A stretch of 64,000 nt of DNA from JBAYSY01 sp041675885 (GTDB taxonomy: Bacteria; Pseudomonadota; Alphaproteobacteria; Rhodobacterales; Rhodobacteraceae). A program made the translations under genes and the position numbers. Below the pieces are notes generated by a model. It was not told where the DNA came from, ran no database searches, and saw only the letters and a program-made list of their open reading frames with translations. Shown here piece by piece: positions 34,964 to 43,136 of this stretch (position 1 is its first letter; each line of letters starts with the position of its first letter). The DNA lies in contig JBAYSY010000001.1 of NCBI GenBank assembly GCA_041675885.1, positions 1-64,000 of the forward strand, written 5' to 3'.

Positions 34964-35669
34964 GGACACGAAGCCCGCCCTGCTGGTGCAGGGCCTGCGT
35001 GCCTGGTATGGCGAAAGTCAGGCTCTGCACGGCATCGACCTGGAAGTCCGGCGCGGCGAGACCGTGGCACTTCTCGGCCGCAACGGTGCCGGCAAGACCA
35101 CGACACTGAAGGCGATCCTGGGGCTGATGAGTCGGCGCGAGGGGCGCATCGAGGTGCGCGGCACCGATATCACCCGCCTGCCGCTGCATGGCATCGCCCG
35201 CACGGGTCTTGGCTATGTGCCTGAAGAACGGGGAATCTTCTCGGAGCTCAGCGTGGCGGAGAACCTGGCCTTGCCGCCGGTCGTTCTGCCGGGCGGCTGG
35301 TCGATGGAAGAGATCTTCGATCTCTTTCCCAATCTCAAGGAACGGCTGAACAGCCCGGGAACCAAGCTTTCGGGCGGGGAACAGCAGATGCTGGCCATGG
35401 CCCGGATCCTGCGCACCGGCGCCGATATCCTGCTGCTGGACGAGCCGACCGAGGGTCTGGCCCCGGTGATCATCGACCGGATCGGCGCGGCCATCCGCGC
35501 CCTGAAGGCACGGGGAATGACCGTGGTGCTGGTCGAGCAGAACTTCCGTTTCGCGCAGAAGGTGGCGGACCGATACTACATCATCGAGAACGGCAAGGTG
35601 CGTGACCATTTCGGCACCGACGAACTCGCCTCCCGGCAGCAGGCACTCGGGGAAATCCTGGGGGTCTGA
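34956..35669 (+). CDS. livF: ABC transporter ATP-binding protein LivF
   Basis: 237 aa from ATG 34956. Walker A LLGRNGAGKTTTLKAILG, signature KLSGGEQQMLAMARIL, Walker B DILLLDEPTEGLAPVI and switch His replaced by a VLVEQNFRFAQKVADR segment as in LivF. Second ATPase of the branched-chain/aromatic acid importer. Overlaps livG; followed 29 nt later by livH. Confidence 0.96.
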   Translation: MPEDTKPALLVQGLRAWYGESQALHGIDLEVRRGETVALLGRNGAGKTTTLKAILGLMSRREGRIEVRGTDITRLPLHGIARTGLGYVPEERGIFSELSVAENLALPPVVLPGGWSMEEIFDLFPNLKERLNSPGTKLSGGEQQMLAMARILRTGADILLLDEPTEGLAPVIIDRIGAAIRALKARGMTVVLVEQNFRFAQKVADRYYIIENGKVRDHFGTDELASRQQALGEILGV

Positions 35670-35698
35670 GGGATCGCCCGGCACTAAGGAGCTTTTAC

Positions 35699-36583
35699 AT
35701 GACTACAATCTTTGGTGTGCCCGCAGCCGCGCTTTATGGCCAGTTGCTGATCGGTCTGATCAATGGCTCCTTCTATGCGCTGCTGAGCCTCGGGCTGGCC
35801 GTGATCTTCGGGATGCTGCGGGTGATCAACTTCGCCCATGGCGCGCAGTACATGCTGGGCGCTTTCGGGGCCTGGATGCTGCTCACCTATGCCGGGGTCG
35901 GTTTCTGGGCCGCGCTGGTGATCTCGCCGATCATGGTCGCTGCCTTCAGCGCGCTGCTGGAACGCTTCCTGATCCGCCGGACCTACAAGCTGGATCATCT
36001 TTATGGCCTGCTGCTGACCTTCGGCATCGCCTTGATCGTCGAAGGGGCGTTCCGCCATGTCTATGGCTCCAGCGGCAATCCCTACATGACCCCCCCTGCC
36101 CTCGCCGGAGTCATCGATCTGGGGTTCATGATGCTGCCCAAGTACCGCGGCTTCGTGATCATCGCCTCGCTGGCGGTCTGTCTGGCGGTCTGGTTTCTGG
36201 TCGAGCGGACCCAGTTCGGCGCCTACCTGCGCGCCGCGACCGAGAACCCGCGCCTCGTGCAGGTGTTCGGCATCAATGTGCCGCTGCTTCTGACGCTTAC
36301 CTATGCGCTGGGGGCGGGGCTCGCGGGGCTGGCGGGCGTGCTGGCGGCACCGATGTACCAGGTCAGCCCGTTGATGGGGCAGAACCTGATCATCGTGGTC
36401 TTCGCCGTGGTGGTGATCGGCGGCATGGGCTCGATCATCGGGGCGGTGATCACCGGCTACATGCTGGGCGTGATAGAGGGGCTGACCCGCGTTTTCTATC
36501 CCGAGGCTTCGGCGACGGTGGTCTTCGTCGTCATGGCCATCGTCTTGCTGCTGCGTCCCACCGGCCTGTTCGGCCGCGCCTGA
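35699..36583 (+). CDS. livH: Branched-chain amino acid type ABC permease LivH
   Basis: 294 aa, about eight membrane segments. LINGSFYALLSLGLAVIFGM followed by LRVINFAHGAQYMLGAFGAW is the LivH hallmark. The EAA-like loop is in TENPRLVQVFGINVPLLLTL, and the C-terminal GGMGSIIGAVITGYMLGV is conserved. Forms the channel with LivM. Ribosome site AAGGAG. No anomaly. Confidence 0.95.
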   Translation: MTTIFGVPAAALYGQLLIGLINGSFYALLSLGLAVIFGMLRVINFAHGAQYMLGAFGAWMLLTYAGVGFWAALVISPIMVAAFSALLERFLIRRTYKLDHLYGLLLTFGIALIVEGAFRHVYGSSGNPYMTPPALAGVIDLGFMMLPKYRGFVIIASLAVCLAVWFLVERTQFGAYLRAATENPRLVQVFGINVPLLLTLTYALGAGLAGLAGVLAAPMYQVSPLMGQNLIIVVFAVVVIGGMGSIIGAVITGYMLGVIEGLTRVFYPEASATVVFVVMAIVLLLRPTGLFGRA

Positions 36584-36604
36584 CCCGAACCCCAGGAGAT
36601 TGCG

Positions 36605-37558
36605 ATGACTTCTCGCCCGTCCGATTCCACCAAGGCCAGCCGCCTTCCGCTGGCGCTCGCCGTCGGGGCGGTGGTTCTGATGCTGTTCGCACCGCTCGCC
36701 GTCTATCCGATTTTCCTGATGAACGTGCTGTGCTTCGCGCTGTTCGCCTCGGCCTTCAACCTGCTGATCGGCTATGTCGGCCTGCTGTCCTTCGGACATG
36801 CGGCGTTTTTCGGCGGTTCGGCCTATATCGCCGCGCATAGCGCCAAGGTCTGGGGCTTCACCCCGGAACTGGCAATCCTGCTGGGGGTAGGGTTCGCGCT
36901 GGTTCTGGGGGTGATGATCGGCTGGCTGGCGATCCGGCGTCAGGGGATCTATTTCGCGATGATCACCCTGTCGCTGGGGCAGTTGGTGTTCTTCGTCTTT
37001 CTACAGTCTGCCTTCACAGGTGGCGAAGATGGCATCCAGTCGGTTCCGCGCGGCCACCTCTTCGGGCTGATTGACCTGAATCCGACGATGAACATGTATT
37101 ATTTCGTGCTGACGCTGGTCGTGGCGGGGCTGTTCCTGCTCTATCGCGTGGTCAACTCGCCTTTCGGCGCGATCCTGACCGCGATCCGCGAGAACGAGGA
37201 CCGGGCGATCTCGCTGGGGTACTCAACCCGCCGCTACAAGCTTGTTGCCTTTACCATCAGCGCGGGCATCGCCGGCCTCGCAGGGGGCACCAAGGCGCTT
37301 GTCTTTCAGATTGCGACCCTGACGGACGTGAACTGGCACATGTCGGGAGAGGTCATCCTGATGACCCTTCTGGGCGGGTTGGGCACGGTACTTGGCCCGA
37401 TCGTCGGCGCGGCGGTCATCCTGTCGCTTCAGAACTATCTGGCCGGTTCGATGTTCCCGGTGACCGTGGTGATCGGCGCGATCTTCGTGGCATGCGTGCT
37501 GCTGTTCCGCCGGGGCATCGTGGGCGAGCTTTCGGCCTGGTTGCAGCGGCGTGGATAA
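36605..37558 (+). CDS. livM: Branched-chain amino acid type ABC permease LivM
   Basis: 317 aa with about nine to ten membrane segments: LLIGYVGLLSFGHAAFFGGS near residue 55, AIRRQGIYFAMITLSLGQL, and the cytoplasmic loop TAIRENEDRAISLGYSTRRY. The second permease subunit of the system. Last gene of the SBP-SDR-livGFHM operon. No obvious U-rich terminator in the 227-nt spacer that follows. Confidence 0.95.
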   Translation: MTSRPSDSTKASRLPLALAVGAVVLMLFAPLAVYPIFLMNVLCFALFASAFNLLIGYVGLLSFGHAAFFGGSAYIAAHSAKVWGFTPELAILLGVGFALVLGVMIGWLAIRRQGIYFAMITLSLGQLVFFVFLQSAFTGGEDGIQSVPRGHLFGLIDLNPTMNMYYFVLTLVVAGLFLLYRVVNSPFGAILTAIRENEDRAISLGYSTRRYKLVAFTISAGIAGLAGGTKALVFQIATLTDVNWHMSGEVILMTLLGGLGTVLGPIVGAAVILSLQNYLAGSMFPVTVVIGAIFVACVLLFRRGIVGELSAWLQRRG

Positions 37559-37716
37559 CCCGGCCGTTCAAACGGTGCCGCTTGCCCGCCGCCCGGCGGG
37601 TCGGATTTGCAGTCGCGGCAACATGCTGGAATCATGTCGAAAGACGCGGCCTGGACAGATGGAACCGGAAGCCATGATGCCCGCCCCGCAGAGGAAAAGA
37701 GTTGACCGACCATTGC

Positions 37717-37734
37717 CGAATGAATAGTCATTCA
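37717..37734. promoter_or_regulatory. FadR/TetR-type operator
   Basis: CGAATGAATAGTCATTCA matches the TGAATGAATANTCATTCA type of operator known for Bacillus FadR (TetR family) at 17 of 18 positions. It lies about 50 nt upstream of the acyl-CoA dehydrogenase start and suits the TetR regulator encoded at 45843. Confidence 0.7.
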
Positions 37735-37785
37735 TTAAACGAAACCGCCGAATCGCGCATCGTGCTCAGGTAGGGAGAATGCAGG

Positions 37786-38928
37786 TTGACCATTCTGAAA
37801 CGTGAGATCTTTTCCGAATACCATGAGATGTTTCGGGATACCGCGCGTCGGTTCTTCGAGACCGAGGTCGCGCCCTTTCACGCCGATTGGGAAAAGACCG
37901 GGGTCGCACCCCGTTCGGTCTGGAAAAAGGCCGGAGAGATGGGCCTTCTCTGTGTGACCCTGCCAGAAGAATACGGGGCAGCGGGTGCCGACCGGCTGGC
38001 ATCGGCGATCCTGATCGAGGAACAGGCCCGGCTGGGCCTGTCCGGTCCGGGGTTTTCGACACATTCGGACATCGTGGCGCCTTACATCCTGAATTATGGA
38101 ACAGAAGAACAGAAGGCCCGATGGCTGCCGGGCATGGTCACGGGCGACCTGATCGGGGCCATCGTTCTGACCGAACCCGGCGCGGGTTCGGACCTGCGGT
38201 CGATCCGTACGAATTTCCATTCCGATGGGGATGAGATTGTCCTGAACGGGCAAAAAACATTCATTACCAATGGCCAATGCGCCGATCTGCTGGTTGTCGC
38301 AGCCAAATCGGGGGATGCTTCGGCCACGAAGGATCTGACCCTTGTCGTGGTGGAGGCAGACCTGCCCGGCGTCAGCCGTGGGCAGAACTTCCACAAGATC
38401 GGCATGAAGGCCCAGGACACCTGCGAACTGTACTTCGATAACGTCCGGCTGCCGGCAGGGAATATCCTTGGCGAAGAGGGCAAGGGGTTTCCCCTTCTCT
38501 CCAAGGAACTTGCCTGGGAGCGGCTCCAGATCGCGATCGGGGCTGTGGCGACCTCTGCCGCGGCGCTGGAATGGACCAGAGACTATGTGCGCGAGCGCAA
38601 GGCATTTGGGACACCGATATCCGAATTCCAGAATACGCGCTTCCGGCTGGCCGAGATCAAGACCGAAGTCGAAATCGCCCAGGTGTTCATTGATCGCTGC
38701 CTTTCCGAAGTGAACGAAGAGCGGCTGGACCTGACGGTTGCCGCCATGGCGAAGTACTGGTGCACCGAACTGATGGGGCGGTCCCTTGACCAGTGTCTCC
38801 AGCTGCATGGCGGCTACGGCTATATCTGGGAATATCCGATTGCACGGGCATGGGCGGACGCTCGCGTGCACCGGATCTACGGAGGCTCCAATGAGATCAT
38901 GCGAGAGCTTGTCGCGCGCAAGCTCTGA
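37786..38928 (+). CDS. Acyl-CoA dehydrogenase (long-chain/AliB-like type)
   Basis: 380 aa, opened by a TTG codon (37786) with GGGAGA upstream; no ATG is available in this frame nearby. AIVLTEPGAGSDLRS and NGQKTFITNGQCADLL mark the flavin site. The C-terminal position usually holding the catalytic Glu is IYGGSNEIMREL, as in long-chain enzymes, and Glu245 in AWERLQIA is the likely base. First gene of the putative ring-degradation operon, where it would introduce the alpha-beta double bond. A FadR-type operator precedes it. Confidence 0.93.
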   Translation: MTILKREIFSEYHEMFRDTARRFFETEVAPFHADWEKTGVAPRSVWKKAGEMGLLCVTLPEEYGAAGADRLASAILIEEQARLGLSGPGFSTHSDIVAPYILNYGTEEQKARWLPGMVTGDLIGAIVLTEPGAGSDLRSIRTNFHSDGDEIVLNGQKTFITNGQCADLLVVAAKSGDASATKDLTLVVVEADLPGVSRGQNFHKIGMKAQDTCELYFDNVRLPAGNILGEEGKGFPLLSKELAWERLQIAIGAVATSAAALEWTRDYVRERKAFGTPISEFQNTRFRLAEIKTEVEIAQVFIDRCLSEVNEERLDLTVAAMAKYWCTELMGRSLDQCLQLHGGYGYIWEYPIARAWADARVHRIYGGSNEIMRELVARKL

Positions 38929-39200
38929 ACCATGGGCCCGGCCCATGGAACGTGAATGGCTGATCATCGACGAGGTTTTGAAGTGTCTGTGCGGTGCATT
39001 GTCCTGATGGCGGGGATTTCTCGGCACAGATCGAGAAAGGCAGGCTTTTCCCGCCGGATCACCTCGGCCTCGCGGTCAGGAAGGATGAACCCGTGATGAT
39101 CGAAATCGCGAGGATGGTTGAAGCCACGGGGCGCCATGATTCCGATATGGCGGTCCTGCCCGCAAATCCGGCCTGCAATCCCTGAAAGGAACCCGGTCCC

Positions 39201-39983
39201 ATGCGCATACTTCTTACCGGATCAAGTCGCGGAATTGGCCGTGCGATCGCCGACAGGCTGGCCCGTCCGGGCAATGCCCTGGCCCTGTGCGCCTCGAAAC
39301 CCTCGGCCGAGCTGGATGACGTCGTTTCCGCCGCGACTTCCGCCGGCGCCGAGGCGACAGGGCTGGCGGGCGATCTGGGCTTGCCGGGCACGGCGGAGCG
39401 TCTCGTCTCCGAGGCGACGGATCGTCTTGGCGGGTTGGACGCGGTGATTTCGAACGCGGGCATCGCCATTGCGGGCGACCTGACCGACAGTTCCGAAGCC
39501 GACTGGGACCGGATTTTCAACGTGAACGTGCGCGGAGCATGGCTTCTTGCGCGCGCGGCGCATCCCGGTCTTGTTGCCTCGCAGGGCAGCTTTCTTGCCG
39601 TTGCCTCGATGTCGGGGATCGAGCCCTATCCCGGAACCGGCGCTTACAGTGCGTCGAAAGCTGCGCTTGTCATGATGGTGCGGACCCTGGCCCTCGAATG
39701 GGCCGCGTCGGGGGCGCGTGCGAACTGTGTTTCGCCCGGGCTTTTCCTTTCGGCCATGACGGCGCCCATCTATGCCGATCCGGACAGGAAGGCGGCGCGC
39801 GAGGCTTTGGTCCCGATGCACCGGATCGGCGACCCGGCGCGTGATTTCGCGGGGCTGGTCGAGTTCATGATCTCGCAGGATGCAGGCTACATCACCGGCC
39901 AGAACATTCTGGCCGACGGCGGGCTGATCGGCTCGATCCATGCCCGGATCGCCGGTCGACCCCAGTCAGGAAACGTGAAATGA
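39201..39983 (+). CDS. SDR-family oxidoreductase
   Basis: 260 aa. TGSSRGIGRAIADRLARPG cofactor motif, SNAGIAIAGDL, VASMSGIEPYPGTGAYSASK with Ser and YxxxK catalytic residues, and a C-terminal GYITGQNILADGGLIGS. Probably oxidises a hydroxyl on the ring or side chain of the substrate. The preceding 270 bases carry only a doubtful 63-codon frame. Its stop overlaps the ligase start (ATGA 39980-39983). Confidence 0.9.
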   Translation: MRILLTGSSRGIGRAIADRLARPGNALALCASKPSAELDDVVSAATSAGAEATGLAGDLGLPGTAERLVSEATDRLGGLDAVISNAGIAIAGDLTDSSEADWDRIFNVNVRGAWLLARAAHPGLVASQGSFLAVASMSGIEPYPGTGAYSASKAALVMMVRTLALEWAASGARANCVSPGLFLSAMTAPIYADPDRKAAREALVPMHRIGDPARDFAGLVEFMISQDAGYITGQNILADGGLIGSIHARIAGRPQSGNVK

Positions 39984-41602
39984 TCGCATTTCCCAAACCG
40001 GATCCGGTGCGCGCGGCGGCGTATCACGCGCGCGGCGACTGGGGCGACGACACCATTCCCGCCCTGATCCTTGCCGCTGCCGCGCGTCATCCCGAAAAAT
40101 GCGCTGTGCGTGACAACCGGGGCGCCGTGCTCAGCTATGGCGACCTCGACAGACAGTCCGCCCGCTTTGCGGGAACGCTTGCCGCGAATGGTGTCGGTCC
40201 CGGCGATATCGTGACAGTCTGCCTGCCCAACTGGTGCAGCGCGATCACGGTTTTTCTGGCGGTCATGCGCCTCGGCGCGGTTGTGAACCCCGTACCGGTG
40301 GCCTACGGCCGTTCCGATCTCATGCATGCGATGCAGACTTGCGACAGTCGCGTATTGATTTTGCCGGATCGTTTCCGCAGCGCCGATTTCAAAGCCCTGC
40401 TGGGCGAATTGCCGTCGGATCTGCTGGATGGACGGGCGGTCGTCATGCTGGGCGATGACCCGGCACCCGGCACCATCGGCTGGGAAACGGCGGTCTCCGG
40501 CCCGCCGGTGGACGATGCGGCGATTTCCGCCGACGATCCATCCGTTGTCCTCTTCACATCCGGCACCGAGTCCCGGTCCAAAGGCGCCGTTCACACCCAT
40601 AATACGGTGCTTTTCGGCGAACGTGCGCTGGCCGGCGCCCTTGGCGTGGGCGAGGGTGATGTCGCCTTCATGGCCTCGCCCATCTCGCATACCACGGGCT
40701 TCATGCACGGGTTCGTCATGACGCTGACCACCGGGGGGACCCTCTCGCTGCTCGACGTGTTCGATGGGGCAGTGGCGGCACGTCAGATGCAGGCGCATGG
40801 GGCAACCTGGACCATGGGCGCGACGCCATTTCTTGCCGAGATCGCAGCGGCAAGGGCGGCCGGGGACATTGCGCTTCCCCGTTTCCGCTATTTTCTCTGC
40901 GGCGGCGCCCCTATCCCCGAGGCGCTGGCGCGGCAGGCGACCGAAGCGGGGTTCCGGGTGCTGTCCATATACGGCTCGACGGAGAGTCCGCCGCATACCA
41001 TGGTGCACCCCGACGATCCGGTCGAGAATGCCTGGCTGACGGATGGCCGCCCCTTTCCGGGGATCGAGGTGCGTATCGTCGGCGAGGACGGCGGCGAATG
41101 TCCACAAGGTGAACCGGGGGAAGAGTGGTCCCGCGGGCCCAATACCTTTACCGGCTATCTCGGTGAACCCGAACTGACCGCGCGGACGCTCGATGCCGAC
41201 GGCTGGGTCCACTCAGGCGATCTTGCCCGGCTTCTTCCGAATGGCTCGCTGCGCATTACCGGCCGGTTGAAGGATATCATCGTACGCGGGGGGCAGAACA
41301 TCTCTGTCCGCGAGGTGGAAGACCATCTTGTCTCCCATCCCTCGATCATGCGCGCTGCGGTCGTGGGCATCCCGCATCAGCGTCTGGGTGAAACAGGTTG
41401 CGCCGTCGTTGTCACGCGCCCCGGTACGGAAGTCTCGCTGACCGAACTGACACGGTATCTTGTGGCCAAGGGGGTGGCGAAGTTCAAGCTGCCCGAACGG
41501 CTGGAAATCTGGCCTGAGCTTCCGACGAACCCAACCGGGAAAATCCAGAAATTCATCATCCGCCAACGTCTGGCGGAGCAAGACGAACGGGAGCCATCAT
41601 GA
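39980..41602 (+). CDS. Acyl-CoA synthetase (AMP-forming)
   Basis: 540 aa ANL-superfamily ligase. The P-loop appears as VLFTSGTESRSKGAVHTH (a variant of TSGTTGxPKG). The adenine region is SIYGSTESPPH, followed by WVHSGDLARL, GRLKDIIVRGGQNISVREVE and the C-terminal catalytic-lysine region NPTGKIQKFI. It activates a carboxylic acid to its CoA thioester and is the natural entry step of this operon (AliA- or FadD-like). Chain or ring specificity cannot be read directly. Tightly coupled to both neighbours. Confidence 0.93.
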   Translation: MIAFPKPDPVRAAAYHARGDWGDDTIPALILAAAARHPEKCAVRDNRGAVLSYGDLDRQSARFAGTLAANGVGPGDIVTVCLPNWCSAITVFLAVMRLGAVVNPVPVAYGRSDLMHAMQTCDSRVLILPDRFRSADFKALLGELPSDLLDGRAVVMLGDDPAPGTIGWETAVSGPPVDDAAISADDPSVVLFTSGTESRSKGAVHTHNTVLFGERALAGALGVGEGDVAFMASPISHTTGFMHGFVMTLTTGGTLSLLDVFDGAVAARQMQAHGATWTMGATPFLAEIAAARAAGDIALPRFRYFLCGGAPIPEALARQATEAGFRVLSIYGSTESPPHTMVHPDDPVENAWLTDGRPFPGIEVRIVGEDGGECPQGEPGEEWSRGPNTFTGYLGEPELTARTLDADGWVHSGDLARLLPNGSLRITGRLKDIIVRGGQNISVREVEDHLVSHPSIMRAAVVGIPHQRLGETGCAVVVTRPGTEVSLTELTRYLVAKGVAKFKLPERLEIWPELPTNPTGKIQKFIIRQRLAEQDEREPS

Positions 41603-42357
41603 TCCGCTATTCCACCGAAGACGCCATCGGAACCCTTACCCTCTCGCGTCCGCCCGTCAATGCGATCGACGCGGCCCTTGTCGAAGCCTTCAGCGGGGCG
41701 CTGGATCAGGCCGAGGCCGATGCGGTGACCGTACTTGTCATCCGCTCGGACCAGAAATGTTTCTGCGCGGGGGCGGATCTGGCCCAGATCGCCGGTTATT
41801 TCGACGATCCCAAGGGCGTGGAGGCAATGACGGACTATGTAAGGTCACTGCATCGCATCTTTGATCGCCTCGAAACGTTCCCCGCGGTAACGCTGGCCGC
41901 CATTGATGGCCCCGCGCTTGGCGGTGGGCTGGAAATGGCGCTGGCATGCGACCTTCGGATCGCCTCGACACGGGCCAGGCTCGGGCTGCCCGAAGCGCGT
42001 GTCGGCATGATTCCCGGTGCTGGCGGCACCCAGCGCCTGACGCGGCTCTGCGGCCCGGGCGTTTCGGCGCGGATGATCCTCGGAGGCGAGATCATCGACG
42101 GCTCCGAAGCGGCGCGGATCGGGGTCGCGCAGTGGGCTTGCGCGCCCGAAGCCCTGGACGCGGAGGTCGAAGCGACAGCCGACAGGATCGCCGGCCTGTC
42201 GCGGCAGGCCCTGCTGCTCTCGAAGGACTGCATCGCAGCCTGCAACGACCCGGCCCGCGACGGCTTTGCCCGCGAACTCGATGCGCCGGGCCTGCTTATT
42301 CCGACTGCCGAAGCGCGTGAGCGCGTTCTCGGCTTCTTTCGACGCAAGGCGGGCTGA
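41599..42357 (+). CDS. Enoyl-CoA hydratase/isomerase family protein (BadK-like role)
   Basis: 252 aa crotonase. Oxyanion-hole segments SDQKCFCAGADLAQIAGYF and DGPALGGGLEMALACDLRIA are present, with the catalytic Glu in [18 protein letters not shown]. It likely hydrates the 2-enoyl-CoA (for a ring acid, the 1-ene carboxyl-CoA) made by the acyl-CoA dehydrogenase. Overlaps the ligase by ATGA and is followed 26 nt later by a BadH-like dehydrogenase, the enzyme that would take its product. Confidence 0.92.
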   Translation: MIRYSTEDAIGTLTLSRPPVNAIDAALVEAFSGALDQAEADAVTVLVIRSDQKCFCAGADLAQIAGYFDDPKGVEAMTDYVRSLHRIFDRLETFPAVTLAAIDGPALGGGLEMALACDLRIASTRARLGLPEARVGMIPGAGGTQRLTRLCGPGVSARMILGGEIIDGSEAARIGVAQWACAPEALDAEVEATADRIAGLSRQALLLSKDCIAACNDPARDGFARELDAPGLLIPTAEARERVLGFFRRKAG

Positions 42358-42383
42358 GTCCCCCGACAACCACGGAGACAACC

Positions 42384-43121
42384 ATGAATTTCAAGGGCAA
42401 GAAAATCCTGATCACCGGCGCGGCCTCGGGTATCGGAAACGCCTGCGCGACGGCTTTCGCCGAGGCGGGCGGCACGGTGATCCTGACCGACATCAACGAG
42501 GCGGCGGGCGAGGCGGCGGCGAAGGCGCTGCCCGGCGCGTATTTCATGAAGCTGGACGTGACCTCTCGCGAAGACTGCAATGCGCTGGCCGAGCGGGTGG
42601 AGAAGGAGCTGGGCGGTCTCGATATTCTGGTCAACGCAGCCGGCTGGGACATCATCGAACCCTTCATGCAGAATACGCCGGAATACTGGGACAAGATCAT
42701 GGCGATCAACTTCATGGGCCCGGTGCAACTGACCCGCGCCATGCTGCCGATGCTGATGGCGGCTCCGGATGGTGCGCGTATCGTGAACATCGCGTCGGAC
42801 GCCGGGCGCGTCGGCTCCTACGGTGAAAGCGTCTACGCAGGCGCCAAGGGCGGCATCATCGCTTTCACCAAGTCGATCGCGCGGGAGGTCGTCCGCAAGG
42901 GCGTGCTGGTCAACTGCGTTTGCCCGGGACCGACAGACACGCCCCTGTTTGCATCGCAATCCGACAAGATGCGCGAAGCATTGACCAACGCGATTCCGCT
43001 GAAGCGGGTGGCGAAGCCCTCGGAAGTGGCCGATGGCGTGCTCTATTTCGCGTCCGGGCGCGCAACCTTTGTCACCGGGCAGGTGCTGTCGGTTTCCGGC
43101 GGCCTGACGATGGTCGATTGA
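42384..43121 (+). CDS. BadH-like 2-hydroxycyclohexanecarboxyl-CoA dehydrogenase
   Basis: 245 aa SDR. Beyond the generic TGAASGIGNACATAFAEAGG and YAGAKGGIIAFTKS motifs it shares distinctive BadH features: NAAGWDIIEPFMQ, NIASDAGRVGSYGESVYAG, VCPGPTDTPLFAS and the C-terminal GQVLSVSGGLTM. BadH of Rhodopseudomonas palustris oxidises 2-hydroxycyclohexanecarboxyl-CoA to the 2-keto form. The BadI-like hydrolase downstream would be the next enzyme. The assignment rests on remembered sequence patterns and context. Confidence 0.75.
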   Translation: MNFKGKKILITGAASGIGNACATAFAEAGGTVILTDINEAAGEAAAKALPGAYFMKLDVTSREDCNALAERVEKELGGLDILVNAAGWDIIEPFMQNTPEYWDKIMAINFMGPVQLTRAMLPMLMAAPDGARIVNIASDAGRVGSYGESVYAGAKGGIIAFTKSIAREVVRKGVLVNCVCPGPTDTPLFASQSDKMREALTNAIPLKRVAKPSEVADGVLYFASGRATFVTGQVLSVSGGLTMVD

Positions 43122-43136
43122 TCAGGGGACAGCGGA

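Noticed and set aside
38994..39185. 63-codon frame between the acyl-CoA dehydrogenase and SDR genes
   Set aside because: No ribosome site of note and no recognisable motif; may be a fragment, but unsupported.
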